From Frondihabitans sp. Leaf304 (GTDB lineage Bacteria; Actinomycetota; Actinomycetes; Actinomycetales; Microbacteriaceae), in NCBI RefSeq assembly GCF_001423105.1, contig NZ_LMNV01000003.1, positions 1 through 42,154 of the forward strand: a DNA stretch of 42,154 nucleotides, in the 5' to 3' direction. A program made the translations under genes and the position numbers. The notes beneath the pieces are model-generated. The model was not told the DNA's origin. It searched no databases and saw only the letters and a list, made by a program, of their open reading frames with translations. Below, piece by piece: positions 1 through 15,050 of this stretch; position 1 is the stretch's first letter, and every line of letters begins with the position of its first letter.

Positions 1-102
1 CCGAGGTATAATTTGGCATTTGACAATGTGCACGCTGTTGAGTTCTCAAGGACCAAACGCACCTGAGACCCGATGATGTTTATCATCTTCGCTCAAGGCA
101 AC
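1..102 (-). other. rRNA operon 5' leader (16S gene lies beyond the left edge)
   Basis: Read on the minus strand, this is the transcribed leader that precedes 16S rRNA in actinobacteria. It holds the conserved stretch around the palindrome TTGAGAACTCAA (38-49), then an AT-richer run through CAAATTATACC at the edge. A small perfect hairpin, GATGAT-loop-ATCATC, lies at 72-87. The palindrome resembles the boxA-region antitermination sequence of actinobacterial rrn leaders; that role is from family knowledge. The start is placed about 7 bases past the proximal -10. The mature 16S itself is not in the window. Confidence 0.75.
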
Positions 103-108
103 TTTGAA

Positions 109-137
109 ACCTTATCCACCCCGTCGGGCCCTGTCAA
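109..137 (-). promoter_or_regulatory. Proximal rRNA operon promoter (P1)
   Basis: On the minus strand a perfect -35 TTGACA (132-137) is followed by a 17-base spacer and the -10 TAAGGT (109-114). This is a strong housekeeping-sigma promoter aimed leftward at the rRNA leader. It is the best -35/-10 pair in the window. Confidence 0.85.
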
Positions 138-223
138 ACCCGCTCTTTCGAGAAGATCTAACGGACTTCAAGAGCCTCAGAGGCCCTTGCGCCCAGCCTT
201 GGCCGGGAGGTGGAGGACTTGCA

Positions 224-252
224 ACCTTACTCACAACCGGTTCGAAGTTCAA
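224..252 (-). promoter_or_regulatory. Distal rRNA operon promoter (P2)
   Basis: On the minus strand a -35 TTGAAC (247-252), a 17-base spacer and the same -10 TAAGGT (224-229) form a second promoter 115 bases upstream of the proximal one. Both -10 elements continue as TAAGGTT-CAA, so the two look like diverged copies. Tandem promoters are usual for rrn operons. Confidence 0.7.
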
Positions 253-447
253 GACCGAAGTCGAAGAAGAACCGGGGAGAAAGGGCCCCCGCTTGAGGCC
301 GGTAAGAGGAGCCGCTAGGCCCTTCCGTTTCCGTTCCTTTGGGGTGACAAGAAGAAACAATACGGGCGGATGAACACCTCGGCAAATCTCGGCTGCATCC
401 CGGGCGTGTCGTCGATGAGAGGCCCGGAAATACGGGGGTTTACGCAC

Positions 448-489
448 GATGGCCCGGTTTTCTCCCTATGGGGAGCACACCGGGCCATC
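448..489 (-). terminator. Nested stem-loop just downstream of tyrS
   Basis: An 11-bp perfect inverted repeat (448-458 with 479-489, GATGGCCCGGT/ACCGGGCCATC) encloses a second 5-bp hairpin (462-466 with 471-475). It begins 12 bases past the tyrS stop. There is no U-tract, so it may act as a weak terminator, a Rho-assisted end, or an mRNA 3' stabiliser separating tyrS from the rrn promoters. Confidence 0.55.
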
Positions 490-501
490 AACGTCACCGC
501 C

Positions 502-1815
502 TCAACTCGAGACGGTCACACCGGCGAGGGTCTTCTTGCCGCGTCGAAGAACAGCTCGCTTCCCGTCGAACGCGAGTGACACCACGAGTGCCGAATCATC
601 ACTGATCCGCTCGTTGTTCACGTAGATGCCGCCCTCGGCGGCCGCCCGGCGAGCTGCCCCGAGCGACGCCACTAGTCCGGTGGCGACGAGAGCCTGCGAC
701 ACGGTGGTCGAGGGATCGACGATCGCGTGCGGCAATTCGGCAATCGCCGCTTCGAGTACCTCGGAAGGGAGAACCGCCAAGTCGCCCTGACCGAAAAGCG
801 CCGCCGAGGCGTCGATGGCGGCTTGCGCGGCCTCGGTGCCGTGAACCAATCCCGTCACCTCGAGAGCAAGACGCTTCTGAGCTTCGCGAGCGAACGGACG
901 CTCGGCAACCTGCGTTTCGAGCCGCTCGATCTCAGCACGATCAAGGAACGTGAACACCTTGAGTCGAGCCACCACATCGGCGTCGTCCTGGTTCAGCCAG
1001 AACTGGTAAAAGGCGTACGGCGAGGTGAGCGACGAGTCGAGCCAGACAGCGTTTCCTTCGCTCTTGCCAAATTTGGTGCCGTCGGAGTTGGTGATCAGCG
1101 GGGTGCCGATCGCGTGAACCGCGACTCCCTCCGTGCGACGAATCAACTCAGTGCCGCTGGTGAGGTTGCCCCACTGGTCGCTCCCCCCGGTCTGTAGCAA
1201 GCAGTCGTACGTGCGGTAGAGCTCCCGGAAGTCGAGCCCTTGGAGGATCTGGTAGCTGAACTCCGTGTAGCTGATGCCCGCATCGGAGTTCAAGCGGGCC
1301 GATACCGCGTCCTTCTTCAACATCGTGTTGACTCGGAAATTCTTGCCGATGTCACGAAGGAACTCGATGGCGCTGAGGGGCTCGGTCCAGTCGAGGTTAT
1401 TGACGACACGGAGAGCGTTGGATCCTTCGCTCGAGAGGAACTTCTCGACGTGCACCCGGATGCTCTGCACCCACTCGGCCGTCTGCTCGCGCGTCTTGAG
1501 TACGCGCTCCGCCGTCGGGCGAGGATCGCCGATGAGTCCCGTCGATCCGCCGACCAACCCGAGCGGCTTGTGCCCGGCGAGTTGGAGACGCCGCATGAGG
1601 AGCAGCTGCACCAGGTTTCCGAGGTGCAGGCTCGGTGCGGTCGGGTCGAATCCGCAGTAGAACGTGATCGGGTCGCCGCCGAGGAGGTCACGCAGAGCAC
1701 CCTCGTCGGTGGAGACGTGCACGAGTCCGCGATAGACGATTTCGTCCCACACGGTGTCGAAGGTGGGATCGTTCGCCTGGGTGGCCAAGAGGTCGGCCGT
1801 CGTCTGACTCGTCAC
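502..1815 (-). CDS. tyrS: Tyrosyl-tRNA synthetase
   Basis: Class I aminoacyl-tRNA synthetase that charges tRNA-Tyr in the cytosol. The 437-residue product has the Rossmann-fold signature HLGN at residues 64-67, the second signature as KFGKS at 248-252 (a common bacterial TyrRS form of KMSKS), and the tyrosine-pocket segment LQTGGSDQWGN at 207-217. The C-terminal ~60 residues are an S4 RNA-binding domain. Length is normal. The start is GTG; no Shine-Dalgarno is visible, but TAAAGT lies 6 bases upstream, so leaderless translation is likely. It follows mpg in the same direction, and its promoter -10 overlaps the mpg stop codon. Identification is secure. Confidence 0.98.
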   Translation of the reverse strand: MTSQTTADLLATQANDPTFDTVWDEIVYRGLVHVSTDEGALRDLLGGDPITFYCGFDPTAPSLHLGNLVQLLLMRRLQLAGHKPLGLVGGSTGLIGDPRPTAERVLKTREQTAEWVQSIRVHVEKFLSSEGSNALRVVNNLDWTEPLSAIEFLRDIGKNFRVNTMLKKDAVSARLNSDAGISYTEFSYQILQGLDFRELYRTYDCLLQTGGSDQWGNLTSGTELIRRTEGVAVHAIGTPLITNSDGTKFGKSEGNAVWLDSSLTSPYAFYQFWLNQDDADVVARLKVFTFLDRAEIERLETQVAERPFAREAQKRLALEVTGLVHGTEAAQAAIDASAALFGQGDLAVLPSEVLEAAIAELPHAIVDPSTTVSQALVATGLVASLGAARRAAAEGGIYVNNERISDDSALVVSLAFDGKRAVLRRGKKTLAGVTVSS

Positions 1816-1821
1816 CCGTCA

Positions 1822-1827
1822 ACTTTA
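1822..1827 (-). promoter_or_regulatory. Candidate leaderless promoter -10 of tyrS
   Basis: TAAAGT on the minus strand ends 6 bases before the tyrS GTG (1813-1815), placing the predicted transcript start at or next to the start codon. Its last three positions (1825-1827) are the TAA stop codon of mpg. No good -35 is seen. Confidence 0.6.
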
Positions 1828-2427
1828 GCCGCGGCGGCGCGAGACGGCGGGACGATACGCCGACACCGTCGGGTCGTTGGCGATCCAGAACCGCCAGGGG
1901 TAGGCGTTTGTGCCGGCGTACCCTGCGACGCCGACGCGGGGGCCGGTTACGACGTCGAACGACTGCTCAGTCGGCAGCGTCAGTGTGAATGGCGGCGCGT
2001 CGATGGTCGCACCGTCATCGTTGAGCGAGATACCCAGCGCCGAGCCGAGCCGCCCGGGGCCTCGGGCGAGCTCGACGTCTCGGCGCGCAGCCGGTCGGCG
2101 TGACCTGGCCACCTCGAGACCGTCGACGATCTCACCGGCACGAAGCAACACTGCCGAAGCGGACCCTTCAGGCCCGCAGACGAGATTCAAGCACCGGTGG
2201 ATTCCGTAGGAGAGATACACGTAGAGGGTGCCCGGGGCCAGCCACATGCTCGAGTTGCGGGCAGTCGGTCCGTTGTGGGCATGCGACCCCGGATCCTGAC
2301 CCTGCCCCTGGTACGCCTCGACCTCGGTGATCCGAAGAGCCACGGGCCCCGACCGGAACACCGCGCCGAGCAACATCGGCGCCACCTCGAGCGCGGGCGC
2401 CGCGAGAGCGGCCGACACCGACGTCAC
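1825..2427 (-). CDS. mpg: 3-methyladenine DNA glycosylase (AAG/Mpg family)
   Basis: Base-excision repair enzyme that removes alkylated purines. The 200-residue product matches the Mpg family throughout: ITEVEAYQG at 33-41 with the predicted catalytic Glu37, the following His-rich turn (SHAHNG), YVYLSYGIHRCLNLV around 90-104, and a C-terminal FWIANDP. Length is typical of the bacterial enzyme. The start is GTG, 3 bases after the stop of the small membrane-protein gene, so it probably sits at the end of the arginine transcript and is translated by reinitiation; no Shine-Dalgarno is seen. Its placement beside tyrS also occurs in mycobacteria (Rv1688-tyrS). Confidence 0.93.
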   Translation of the reverse strand: MTSVSAALAAPALEVAPMLLGAVFRSGPVALRITEVEAYQGQGQDPGSHAHNGPTARNSSMWLAPGTLYVYLSYGIHRCLNLVCGPEGSASAVLLRAGEIVDGLEVARSRRPAARRDVELARGPGRLGSALGISLNDDGATIDAPPFTLTLPTEQSFDVVTGPRVGVAGYAGTNAYPWRFWIANDPTVSAYRPAVSRRRG

Positions 2428-2430
2428 GAA

Positions 2431-6101
<3,671 letters not shown>

Positions 6102-6105
<4 letters not shown>

Positions 6106-7052
6106 GACTGTCCTCTCTTCTGCTCGTGCGTTCGTCTGCTGTTGGGGATGACCTCGGTGCCCGCACCGCGCTGGGTGAAGATCTCAAGGAGGATGGAATG
6201 CGGAATGCGACCGTCGATGATGGTCGCCCCGCCGACGCCCGCGACGACGGCGTCGAGGCAGGCGGTCATCTTGGGGATCATGCCGCTCTCGAGGCTCGGC
6301 AGGAGGCCGGTGAGTTCGTCGACGGTGATCAGCGCCACGAGCGAGTCGCGGTTCGGCCAGTCGGAGTACAGACCGGGCACGTCGGTCAGCATGATCAACT
6401 TGGACGCCTGCAGGGCGATCGCCAGGGCGGCCGCCGCGGCATCGGCGTTCACGTTGAGCGCCGAATCGGGATCCATGTCGTTCACGGCGATGGAAGAGAC
6501 GACCGGGATCCGGCCGGCCGCGATCTCGGCGAGGACGCGCGACGGATCGACGTCGGTGATGTCGCCGACGTGCCCCAGATCGAAGGTCTCGCCGTCGACC
6601 TCCACGCCGCGGACATGCCCTTCGAAGAGCTTGGCCTCGTCGGTGCCGTCGCTGAAGACACCGCGCGCGAGATCGCCGTGCTCGTTCATCATGTCGACGA
6701 TCTCGCGGTTGACCTCGCCTGCCAGCACGTCGCGCACGACCGAGATCGCCTCGGTCGTCGTGACCCGATATCCGCCACGAAACTCCGACTCGATGCCGGC
6801 CGCCTTGAGCGCGGCCGAGATCTGCGGCCCTCCCCCGTGCACGACGACCGGGTGCAGCCCCACCGTGCGGAGGTACACCATGTCTTCGGCGAAGGCGCGC
6901 TTGAGATCGTCGTTGATCATGGCGTTGCCACCGAACTTCACGACGACCACCCGGTCGCGGTAGTTCAGCAGCCACGGCAGCGACTCGATGAGCGTTGCGG
7001 CCTTGACCGCGGCCAGGGCCTGCTCGGACTGTGTGGCGTGCTCGGTATCCAT
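6102..7052 (-). CDS. argB: Acetylglutamate kinase
   Basis: Amino-acid kinase that phosphorylates N-acetylglutamate. In the 316-residue product VVKFGGNAM (37-45, Lys39) binds the phosphates and HGGGPQI follows at about 74-80; LNVNAD and the C-terminal IIDGRIPHSILLE are also standard. ATG 7052 is chosen because GAGGG lies 7 bases upstream; a longer frame extends into argJ. There are 10 bases between the argJ stop and this start, the only gap in the argCJBDFH run. One oddity: the usual G-(T/L)-S-G-x-D-x-G-L substrate-side loop reads GVFSDGTDEAKLF here, about two residues longer and without the normal glycine pattern. Confidence 0.95.
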
Positions 7053-7062
7053 GCTCACGCCC

Positions 7063-8220
7063 TCAGCTCGAGTACGCGCTGTTCTCATGCACGTAGTCGT
7101 GCGTGAGATCGTTCGTCAGGATGGTCGCCGTCGCGGGGCCGGCATGCAGATCGAGAAGGATCCGCAGTGCTCGCGGACTCATATCGCAGTCGGTCACGGG
7201 GCGGTCGGGTGTGCCCTTGGCACAGAGTCGCACCCCGTTGAACGAGACGTCGACGTCGTACGGGTCGAACTGCGCGCTGGTCGTACCGATGGCGGCGAGA
7301 ACGCGGCCCCAGTTGGGGTCGTTGCCGAACACCGCGGCCATGAGGAGGTTGCTGCGGGCGAGCGACCGGCCCACCTCGACGGCCTCGTCTTCGCTGACCG
7401 CACCCACGACCTCGATCGTGATGTCGTGCGACGCGCCCTCGGCGTCACCCTGGAGCTGCTCGGCGAGGTCGGCGCAGAGGGCGGTCACGGCCCGGGTGAA
7501 TGCGTCGTCGTCGGGAGTGATGCCCGACTCGCCGCTGGCGAGCAGGACGACCGTGTCGTTCGTCGACATGCAGCCGTCGGAATCGAGGCGGTCGAAGGTG
7601 ACGTGCGTGGCGCTCCGAAGGGCAGAATCCAACTTCGCTGCCGGCACGTCGGCGTCCGTCGTCAGTACCACCAGCATGGTGGCGAGACCGGGTGCGAGCA
7701 TGCCGGCACCCTTCGCCATACCGCCGACGACCCAGCCGTCGCCCTGGACGACCGCCTCTTTGGCGTGCGTGTCGGTCGTCATGATGGCAGTCGCCGCAGC
7801 TGTGCCGCCCGTCGGGCTCAGTTCGACGACCGCGGACTGGGATCCTGCGATCACCTTGTCGCGGAAGGTCTGGTCGCCCACGCCGATAAGACCGGTCGAG
7901 CAGACGACCACGTCGCCCGCGCCGATATCGAGCGCCTCGGCGACTGTCTCAGCCGTGAGGTGCGTGGTCTGGAAGCCGAACGGCCCGGTGAAGCAGTTGG
8001 CCCCGCCCGAGTTGAGCACGACCGCCCGGGCCTCGCCGTCGGCCACCACCTGCTGCGACCAGATGACGGGGTGCGCCTTGGCACGGTTGCTCGTGAAGAC
8101 ACCGGCGACCGCGGCCCTGCGACCGCGGTTGACCACCAGCGCAACGTCGGGTTTACCGGTCGACTTGAGGCCGGCGACGACGCCGGAGGCCTCGAAGCCC
8201 TGTGCTGCTGTGACGCTCAC
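7063..8220 (-). CDS. argJ: Glutamate N-acetyltransferase / amino-acid acetyltransferase (ArgJ)
   Basis: Recycles the acetyl group from N-acetylornithine to glutamate in the cyclic arginine pathway and can also make acetylglutamate from acetyl-CoA. The 385-residue precursor has the self-cleavage site [14 protein letters not shown], with Thr181 predicted to become the N-terminus and nucleophile of the beta chain. The beta chain ends normally (HENSAYSS). The start is GTG at 8218-8220, overlapping the argC stop as GTGA; this fits the family N-terminus (MSVTAAQGF) far better than the longer open frame reaching into argC. Confidence 0.97.
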   Translation of the reverse strand: MSVTAAQGFEASGVVAGLKSTGKPDVALVVNRGRRAAVAGVFTSNRAKAHPVIWSQQVVADGEARAVVLNSGGANCFTGPFGFQTTHLTAETVAEALDIGAGDVVVCSTGLIGVGDQTFRDKVIAGSQSAVVELSPTGGTAAATAIMTTDTHAKEAVVQGDGWVVGGMAKGAGMLAPGLATMLVVLTTDADVPAAKLDSALRSATHVTFDRLDSDGCMSTNDTVVLLASGESGITPDDDAFTRAVTALCADLAEQLQGDAEGASHDITIEVVGAVSEDEAVEVGRSLARSNLLMAAVFGNDPNWGRVLAAIGTTSAQFDPYDVDVSFNGVRLCAKGTPDRPVTDCDMSPRALRILLDLHAGPATATILTNDLTHDYVHENSAYSS

Positions 8221-9263
8221 GGGGCGACTCCGTTCGTGGTGAGACCAAGGGTCTCGGGGAATCCGAGGGCGATGTTCGTCGACTGGACGGCAGCACCGGC
8301 CGTGCCCTTTGCGAGGTTGTCGAGGGCGCTGACGACGATGACGCGGCCGGCTGCCTCGTCGACCGAGAGCCCGATGAGGCAGACATTCGCGCCGAGAGTG
8401 TCGGCGACTCGCGGGTACTCCCCCGCGGGCAGCACATGCACGAACCGCTCGTCGGCGTACGCGGCCTCCCACGCGCGGCGGATGTCGGCCTCGGTCACGC
8501 CGGGAGCGAGCTTCGCGGTGGTCGTCGCGAGAATGCCCCGCGCCATCGGCACGAGCATCGGGGTGAAGGAGAGCGTCACGTCGGTGGCGCCGGCGACCCG
8601 GAGATTTTGCTGGGTCTCGGGGATGTGCCGGTGGGTTCCGCCCACACCGTACGCGGAGGCCGAACCGAGCATCTCGCTGGCGAGGAGGTGCGGCTTGAGC
8701 GCTTTGCCGGCGCCCGACGGGCCCACGGCGAGAACCGCGACGATGTCGTTAGCCGACACCAACCCGGCCTCGACGCCCGGAGCGAGCCCGAGGGTCATGG
8801 CGGTCACGTTGCAGCCCGGCACCGCGATGCGGGTCGCCCCGACGATCTCGTCGCGCTGCTTGCTGCCGCCGGCGTGGAGCAACTCGGGCATGCCGTACGT
8901 CCACGCACCGTAGAACTCGCCGCCGTAGAAAGCAGCCCAGTCGTCTTCGCTGGTGAGCCGGTGGTCAGCGCCGCAATCGACGACGAGGGTCTCGCTCGGC
9001 AGCTGGGCGGTGATCTCACCGGACTTGCCATGTGGCAGAGCGAGGAACACCACGTCGTGGCCGACGAGGTTCTCGGGAGTCGTCTCGACGAGTGTCAGGT
9101 GCGCAAGAGAACGGAGGTGCGGCTGGGCCGCGATGAGCGGCTGGCCGGCATTCTTGAACGCCGTGACGGTGGTCACTTCGAATTCTGGATGCTGAGCGAG
9201 GAGCCGGAGGAGCTCCCCGCCTGCGTAACCGCTTGCGCCTGCAACGGCGACGGATAAAGGCAT
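8217..9263 (-). CDS. argC: N-acetyl-gamma-glutamyl-phosphate reductase
   Basis: NADPH-dependent third step of arginine synthesis and first gene of the operon. The 348-residue product has [10 protein letters not shown] (9-18) for NADP, the catalytic Cys151 in VPGCNVTAM, and HRHIPE near the active site. The ATG has no Shine-Dalgarno but has TAGGGT 6 bases upstream, so the operon mRNA is predicted to be leaderless. I see no ArgR-type palindrome in the 55 bases between pheT and argC, so the regulator cannot be read from this sequence. Confidence 0.97.
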   Translation of the reverse strand: MPLSVAVAGASGYAGGELLRLLAQHPEFEVTTVTAFKNAGQPLIAAQPHLRSLAHLTLVETTPENLVGHDVVFLALPHGKSGEITAQLPSETLVVDCGADHRLTSEDDWAAFYGGEFYGAWTYGMPELLHAGGSKQRDEIVGATRIAVPGCNVTAMTLGLAPGVEAGLVSANDIVAVLAVGPSGAGKALKPHLLASEMLGSASAYGVGGTHRHIPETQQNLRVAGATDVTLSFTPMLVPMARGILATTTAKLAPGVTEADIRRAWEAAYADERFVHVLPAGEYPRVADTLGANVCLIGLSVDEAAGRVIVVSALDNLAKGTAGAAVQSTNIALGFPETLGLTTNGVAP

Positions 9264-9269
9264 GCTTCT

Positions 9270-9275
9270 ACCCTA
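9270..9275 (-). promoter_or_regulatory. Candidate leaderless promoter -10 of the arg operon
   Basis: TAGGGT on the minus strand ends 6 bases before the argC ATG (9261-9263). It lies in the 55-base gap after pheT, so arg genes can be transcribed apart from pheST. No clear -35 is present. Confidence 0.6.
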
Positions 9276-9318
9276 ATGTTCGACTGGACGGGATCGGGGC
9301 GGCGACGCCTCGCGACGG

Positions 9319-11876
9319 TCAGTCGCGGAGAGTCGCCCCGAATCGCTCGCCAGCCAGACGGACGGCGCCGGCCTTGGCCTCGGAGGCCTCGGCGGCGGTC
9401 AGGGTGCGATCGGTCGCGCGGAACCGCAGCGCGAACGTGAGGGACTTCGAGCCCTCATCGATGCCTTCGCCACGGTAGTCGTCCACGAGGCGAGCATACT
9501 CGAGAAGCTCACCCGCGCCGAGCACGACCGATTCGAGCACCTCGCCGGCGGGCGCATCGGCGCCGACTACCAGAGACAGATCTTGAGTCGCGATCGGGAA
9601 CGCCGAGATCGGCTCGGGCTGCAATTCGACCCGGGCGAGCTCCATGGCACGATCCAGATCGAACTCGGCGACGACGAGCCCACGGGGCAGATCGAGCTCG
9701 GCAGCCAGAGCGGGAAGCAGCTCGCCGGCGGCACCGAGGAGTTCGCCCGCGACCACCAGCTCGGCCGCGCGGCCGGGGTGCAGAGACGGGTGACGACCCT
9801 GACGAACCGTCAACTCGGCACCGATCGCCCGAAGAGCCACCCGCACGTCGTCGAGCACGTCGGCGAGATCGGCCTGCACGGCGGGCTGCCCCGGCTGACG
9901 CTCGATCGTCGAACCCGCGCGCAGCAGTGCGAGGTGGCGCGGCTGCTCGGGAAGGCTGGCGTTGAGCTCGGCGAGGACTTCGTCGGAGGGCCTGGCGGCA
10001 CCGACCGGGATGAAGTCCGTTCCCGGTGCAGCGGCTTCGGTGGAGGCATCCGTCGGGGCTGTCGTTGAAGGATCCGTCGAGGCGACGAAGAACACCGAAC
10101 CCGACTCGAACAGCGCAAGGTCGAGCAGACCACGCGAAATGTTGCGGCGGGCCGTCTCGAGAAGCCCCGGAATCAGCGACATCCGCATCTCGCCAGCGGC
10201 GGTGTCGAGCGGATTTGCCAGCGTCACCGGCGTGACACCAGCGGCGTGATCACGGACCGGCGCGAACGCCCCGTTCTTCTCCGGCGACAGGAACGGATAC
10301 GCGAACACCTCGGTCAAGCCGGCCGCAGCGAGCCCGGTCGACACAGCGCGGCGCAGCACCTGCTCGCGAGTGAGACCTCGACCGGGAGGCGCGACGGGCA
10401 AGACCGACGGAATGCGGTCGTAGCCCGTGATTCGAGCCACCTCTTCGACGAGGTCGGCATCGGTGGTCAGGTCGGGACGCCACGTCGGCGGCGTGACGGC
10501 GAAGCCACCGTCGACGACAGCGACGTCGGCACCGATCGCCAGCAGGGATTCTTCGACCTCGGCCGCGGTGTAGTCGACGCCGATGAGGCGCGAGGCGCGG
10601 TCTTCGGCGAGGAAGACGGAGGCGGGGGTGACGGATTCGTCGAACGAGGATCCGAGGACGTCGCTCGTTCCGCCTGCCAACTCCACCAGCAGTTCGACTG
10701 CGCGCTCTGCAGCTGGCGCCGCCACGGCCGGGTCGACCCCGCGCTCGAAGCGTCGCGACGCCTCGCTCGGCAGCTTGTGGCGGCGCGCAGTGCGCGCGAT
10801 GCTGATCGGCTCGAAGGTCGCGGCCTCGATGACCACGTCTGTCGTCGTCGCCGAGACCTCGGTGCGCTCTCCGCCCATGACGCCGGCGAGGCCGACGGGG
10901 CCCTCGTCGTCGGTGATAAGGAGGTCTTCGACGTCGAGGGCGCGGTCGCGTCCGTCGAGAGTGGTGAGGTGCTCCCCCGGAGCCGCGCGACGAACGGTGA
11001 GACCGCCGACGAGCTTGTCGAGGTCGTAGGCGTGCAACGGCTGACCCGTCTCGAGCATCACGTAGTTCGTGATGTCGACGGGCAGCGAGATCGAGCGGAC
11101 GCCGACGAGCCGGAGGCGGGAGCGCATCCACGGCGGAGTCGGACGCGTGGCGTCGATGCCTCGGACGACGGCGGTCGTGAAGGTGCTGACCCCGCCTCGA
11201 CCGCGGACCGGAGCGGCGTCGGCCACGGTGACGGAGAAGTCGCTGCGAGTCGTCGGCGTGAGTGCGGCTGCGGGATCCTTGAAGGCGGCCCCTGTGGCGT
11301 GCGAATACTCGCGGGCGACACCGCGGATGCTGAAGGCGTAGCCACGATCCGGTGTCACGTTGATCTCGACTGCTGCGTCGTCGAGCCCGAGCAGCGAGAT
11401 CGCATCGGCGCCGACTTCGGGATCGAGGCCGAGGTCTTTGAGCAGCAGGATGCCGTCGTGCTCATCGCCGAGACCGAGCTCGCGCGTCGAAGCCATCATG
11501 CCGTCGGACACGTGCCCGTAGGTCTTGCGCGCCGCGATCGGGAACGGCCCGGGAAGCACCGCACCCGGCAGGCTCACCACGACCTTGTCGCCCACGGCGA
11601 AGTTGTGCGCGCCGCAGACGATGCCGCGCACGTCGGCTTCGTCGGTCTCGGGGTTCGGGCCGACCGCGATGCGGCACCAGTTGATGGTCTTGCCGTTCTT
11701 TTGGGGCTCGGGCGTGAACTCGAGTACCTGCCCCACGACGAGCGGGCCCGTCACGTCAGAGAGATGAACGTCTTCTTCTTCGAAGCCGACGCTCACCAGC
11801 GCCGCATGGACGTGCTCGAGCGTGACGTCTTCGGGAAGATCGACGTATTCGCCGAGCCACGAGAGAGGGACGCGCA

Positions 11877-11877
<1 letters not shown>
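9319..11877 (-). CDS. pheT: Phenylalanyl-tRNA synthetase beta subunit
   Basis: Structural and editing subunit of the alpha2beta2 enzyme. The 852-residue product has an N-terminal tRNA-binding OB domain (around 40-155, VGQVLEFTPEPQKNGKTINW), the B3/B4 editing domain in the middle, the B5 domain, a class II-like core, and a C-terminal anticodon-recognition FDX-ACB domain (last ~95 residues). A stretch rich in Ser, Thr and Ala around 605-630 is probably a linker insertion. The ATG overlaps the pheS stop by one base (TGATG), so the two subunits are translationally coupled. Confidence 0.97.
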
Positions 11878-13954
<2,077 letters not shown>

Positions 13955-14170
13955 GAGACCAGGATCCGACGGCCCGGCTCGCTAAGACGGTCCGGTTATC
14001 GAGATGGGGAGAACTGCCGGTGGGTGCGTGCCCGTGGAGACCACATCATCTCCCGGACGGCCGTTCCTGACGATCCTCGAGCGTGCTCCTATCGGGGCCT
14101 TAGAGCCGATCAGAGACCACTTCGAGCACTCTCGACGCATTCAGCCGCGCTGGGCAACCGCCGCCAGGCA
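13955..14170. other. 216-base gap with no gene seen
   Basis: Lies between the SpoU gene stop and the start of the DUF559 gene, both minus strand. It contains one AGGATCCG octamer (13961-13968) directly upstream of the DUF559 start and a weak inverted repeat ATCGG/CCGAT around 14088-14107. No convincing open frame, tRNA or promoter was recognised. Confidence 0.5.
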
Positions 14171-14989
14171 TCAGGAGCGCTGAGCGAACGCACTCTCGTA
14201 GAGGCAGACCGACGCAGCGGTGGCGAGGTTCATGCTCTCGGCGTGGCCGTAGATCGGCACGACGACGGCGCGATCGGCGCGGGCGAGGTCTTCGTCGGTG
14301 AGCCCACGAGCCTCGTTGCCGAAGAGCCACGCGGTGGGGTCGGCGAGAATGCCCTCCTTGCGCGCGGCGAGGAGATCGTCGCCTTTCACGTCGGCGGCAA
14401 GCACGCGGACCCCAGCCTCGGTGCACCGAGAGAGAACGGCGGAGAGTTCGAGGCCGACCGCGACCGGAACGTGGAACAGCGAACCTGTCGTCGCCCGCAC
14501 GACCTTGGGGTTGTAGAGATCGACGCTGCGCCCCGTCATGATGACGGCATCGGCGCCCGCCGCATCGGCGGCGCGGATGATGGTGCCCGCGTTGCCGGGG
14601 TCGCGTACCTCTTCGAGGATCGCGATGAGTCGCGGGCCGTCGTCGGCGAAGATGTCTTTGATCGCGGTCGGGAACTGACGGCAGACCGCGACGAGACCTT
14701 GCGGCGTGACCGTGTCAGCCATAGCCGTGAGCACCTGCTCGGTGACGAACTCGATCTCGACGCCCGCATCGACGGCAGCCTGAGCCAGCTCGGTGTACCG
14801 CTCGAGGGCTGTCGGCGTCGCGAACAGCTCGACCACCAGCTCGGGGCGGAACGTCAGGGCCTCGGTGACCGCCTGCGGGCCTTCTAACAGAAAAAGCCCG
14901 GTCTCAGACCGGGCGTCTCTCTTGGCCAGTTTGGCCACCGCCCGCACTCGCGGCGAACGGGGGTTGTCGATCATCTGGTTGCTGGGCAC
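14171..14989 (-). CDS. SpoU/TrmH-family RNA 2'-O-methyltransferase
   Basis: SPOUT methyltransferase acting on the ribose 2'-O of rRNA or tRNA. The 272-residue product has an L30e-like N-terminal substrate domain (about 10-105; FLLEGPQAV) and the knotted SPOUT domain with motif 1 RDPGNAGTIIRAADAAGAD, motif 2 WLFGNEARGL and motif 3 VPIYGHAESMNLATAASV. It occupies the place of tsnR/Rv1644 downstream of infC-rpmI-rplT in mycobacteria; the target base is not readable. GTG 14989 is preferred because TAGGGT lies 6 bases upstream; Met6 is an alternative. An intrinsic terminator lies inside codons 26-33. Confidence 0.92.
   Translation of the reverse strand: MPSNQMIDNPRSPRVRAVAKLAKRDARSETGLFLLEGPQAVTEALTFRPELVVELFATPTALERYTELAQAAVDAGVEIEFVTEQVLTAMADTVTPQGLVAVCRQFPTAIKDIFADDGPRLIAILEEVRDPGNAGTIIRAADAAGADAVIMTGRSVDLYNPKVVRATTGSLFHVPVAVGLELSAVLSRCTEAGVRVLAADVKGDDLLAARKEGILADPTAWLFGNEARGLTDEDLARADRAVVVPIYGHAESMNLATAASVCLYESAFAQRS
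14891..14914 (-). terminator. Intrinsic terminator inside the SpoU coding region
   Basis: On the minus strand GCCCGGTC (14907-14914) pairs perfectly with GACCGGGC (14896-14903) around a 3-base loop and is followed at once by TTTTT (14891-14895). This is a textbook Rho-independent terminator for the infC-rpmI-rplT transcript, but it lies 75 bases inside the next gene (codons 26-33). Confidence 0.8.
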
Positions 14990-14995
14990 GCCCCC

Positions 14996-15001
14996 ACCCT
15001 A
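14996..15001 (-). promoter_or_regulatory. Candidate leaderless promoter -10 of the SpoU gene
   Basis: TAGGGT on the minus strand ends 6 bases before the GTG at 14987-14989, in the 61-base gap after rplT. Confidence 0.6.
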
Positions 15002-15050
15002 CGGGGAGAGCGGCGTGCCCAGCCACGAGACACGACCAGGGGAACGAAAC

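Noticed and set aside
9264-9318. ArgR box in the argC promoter region
   Set aside because: No palindrome resembling an ARG box could be found in the 55 bases.
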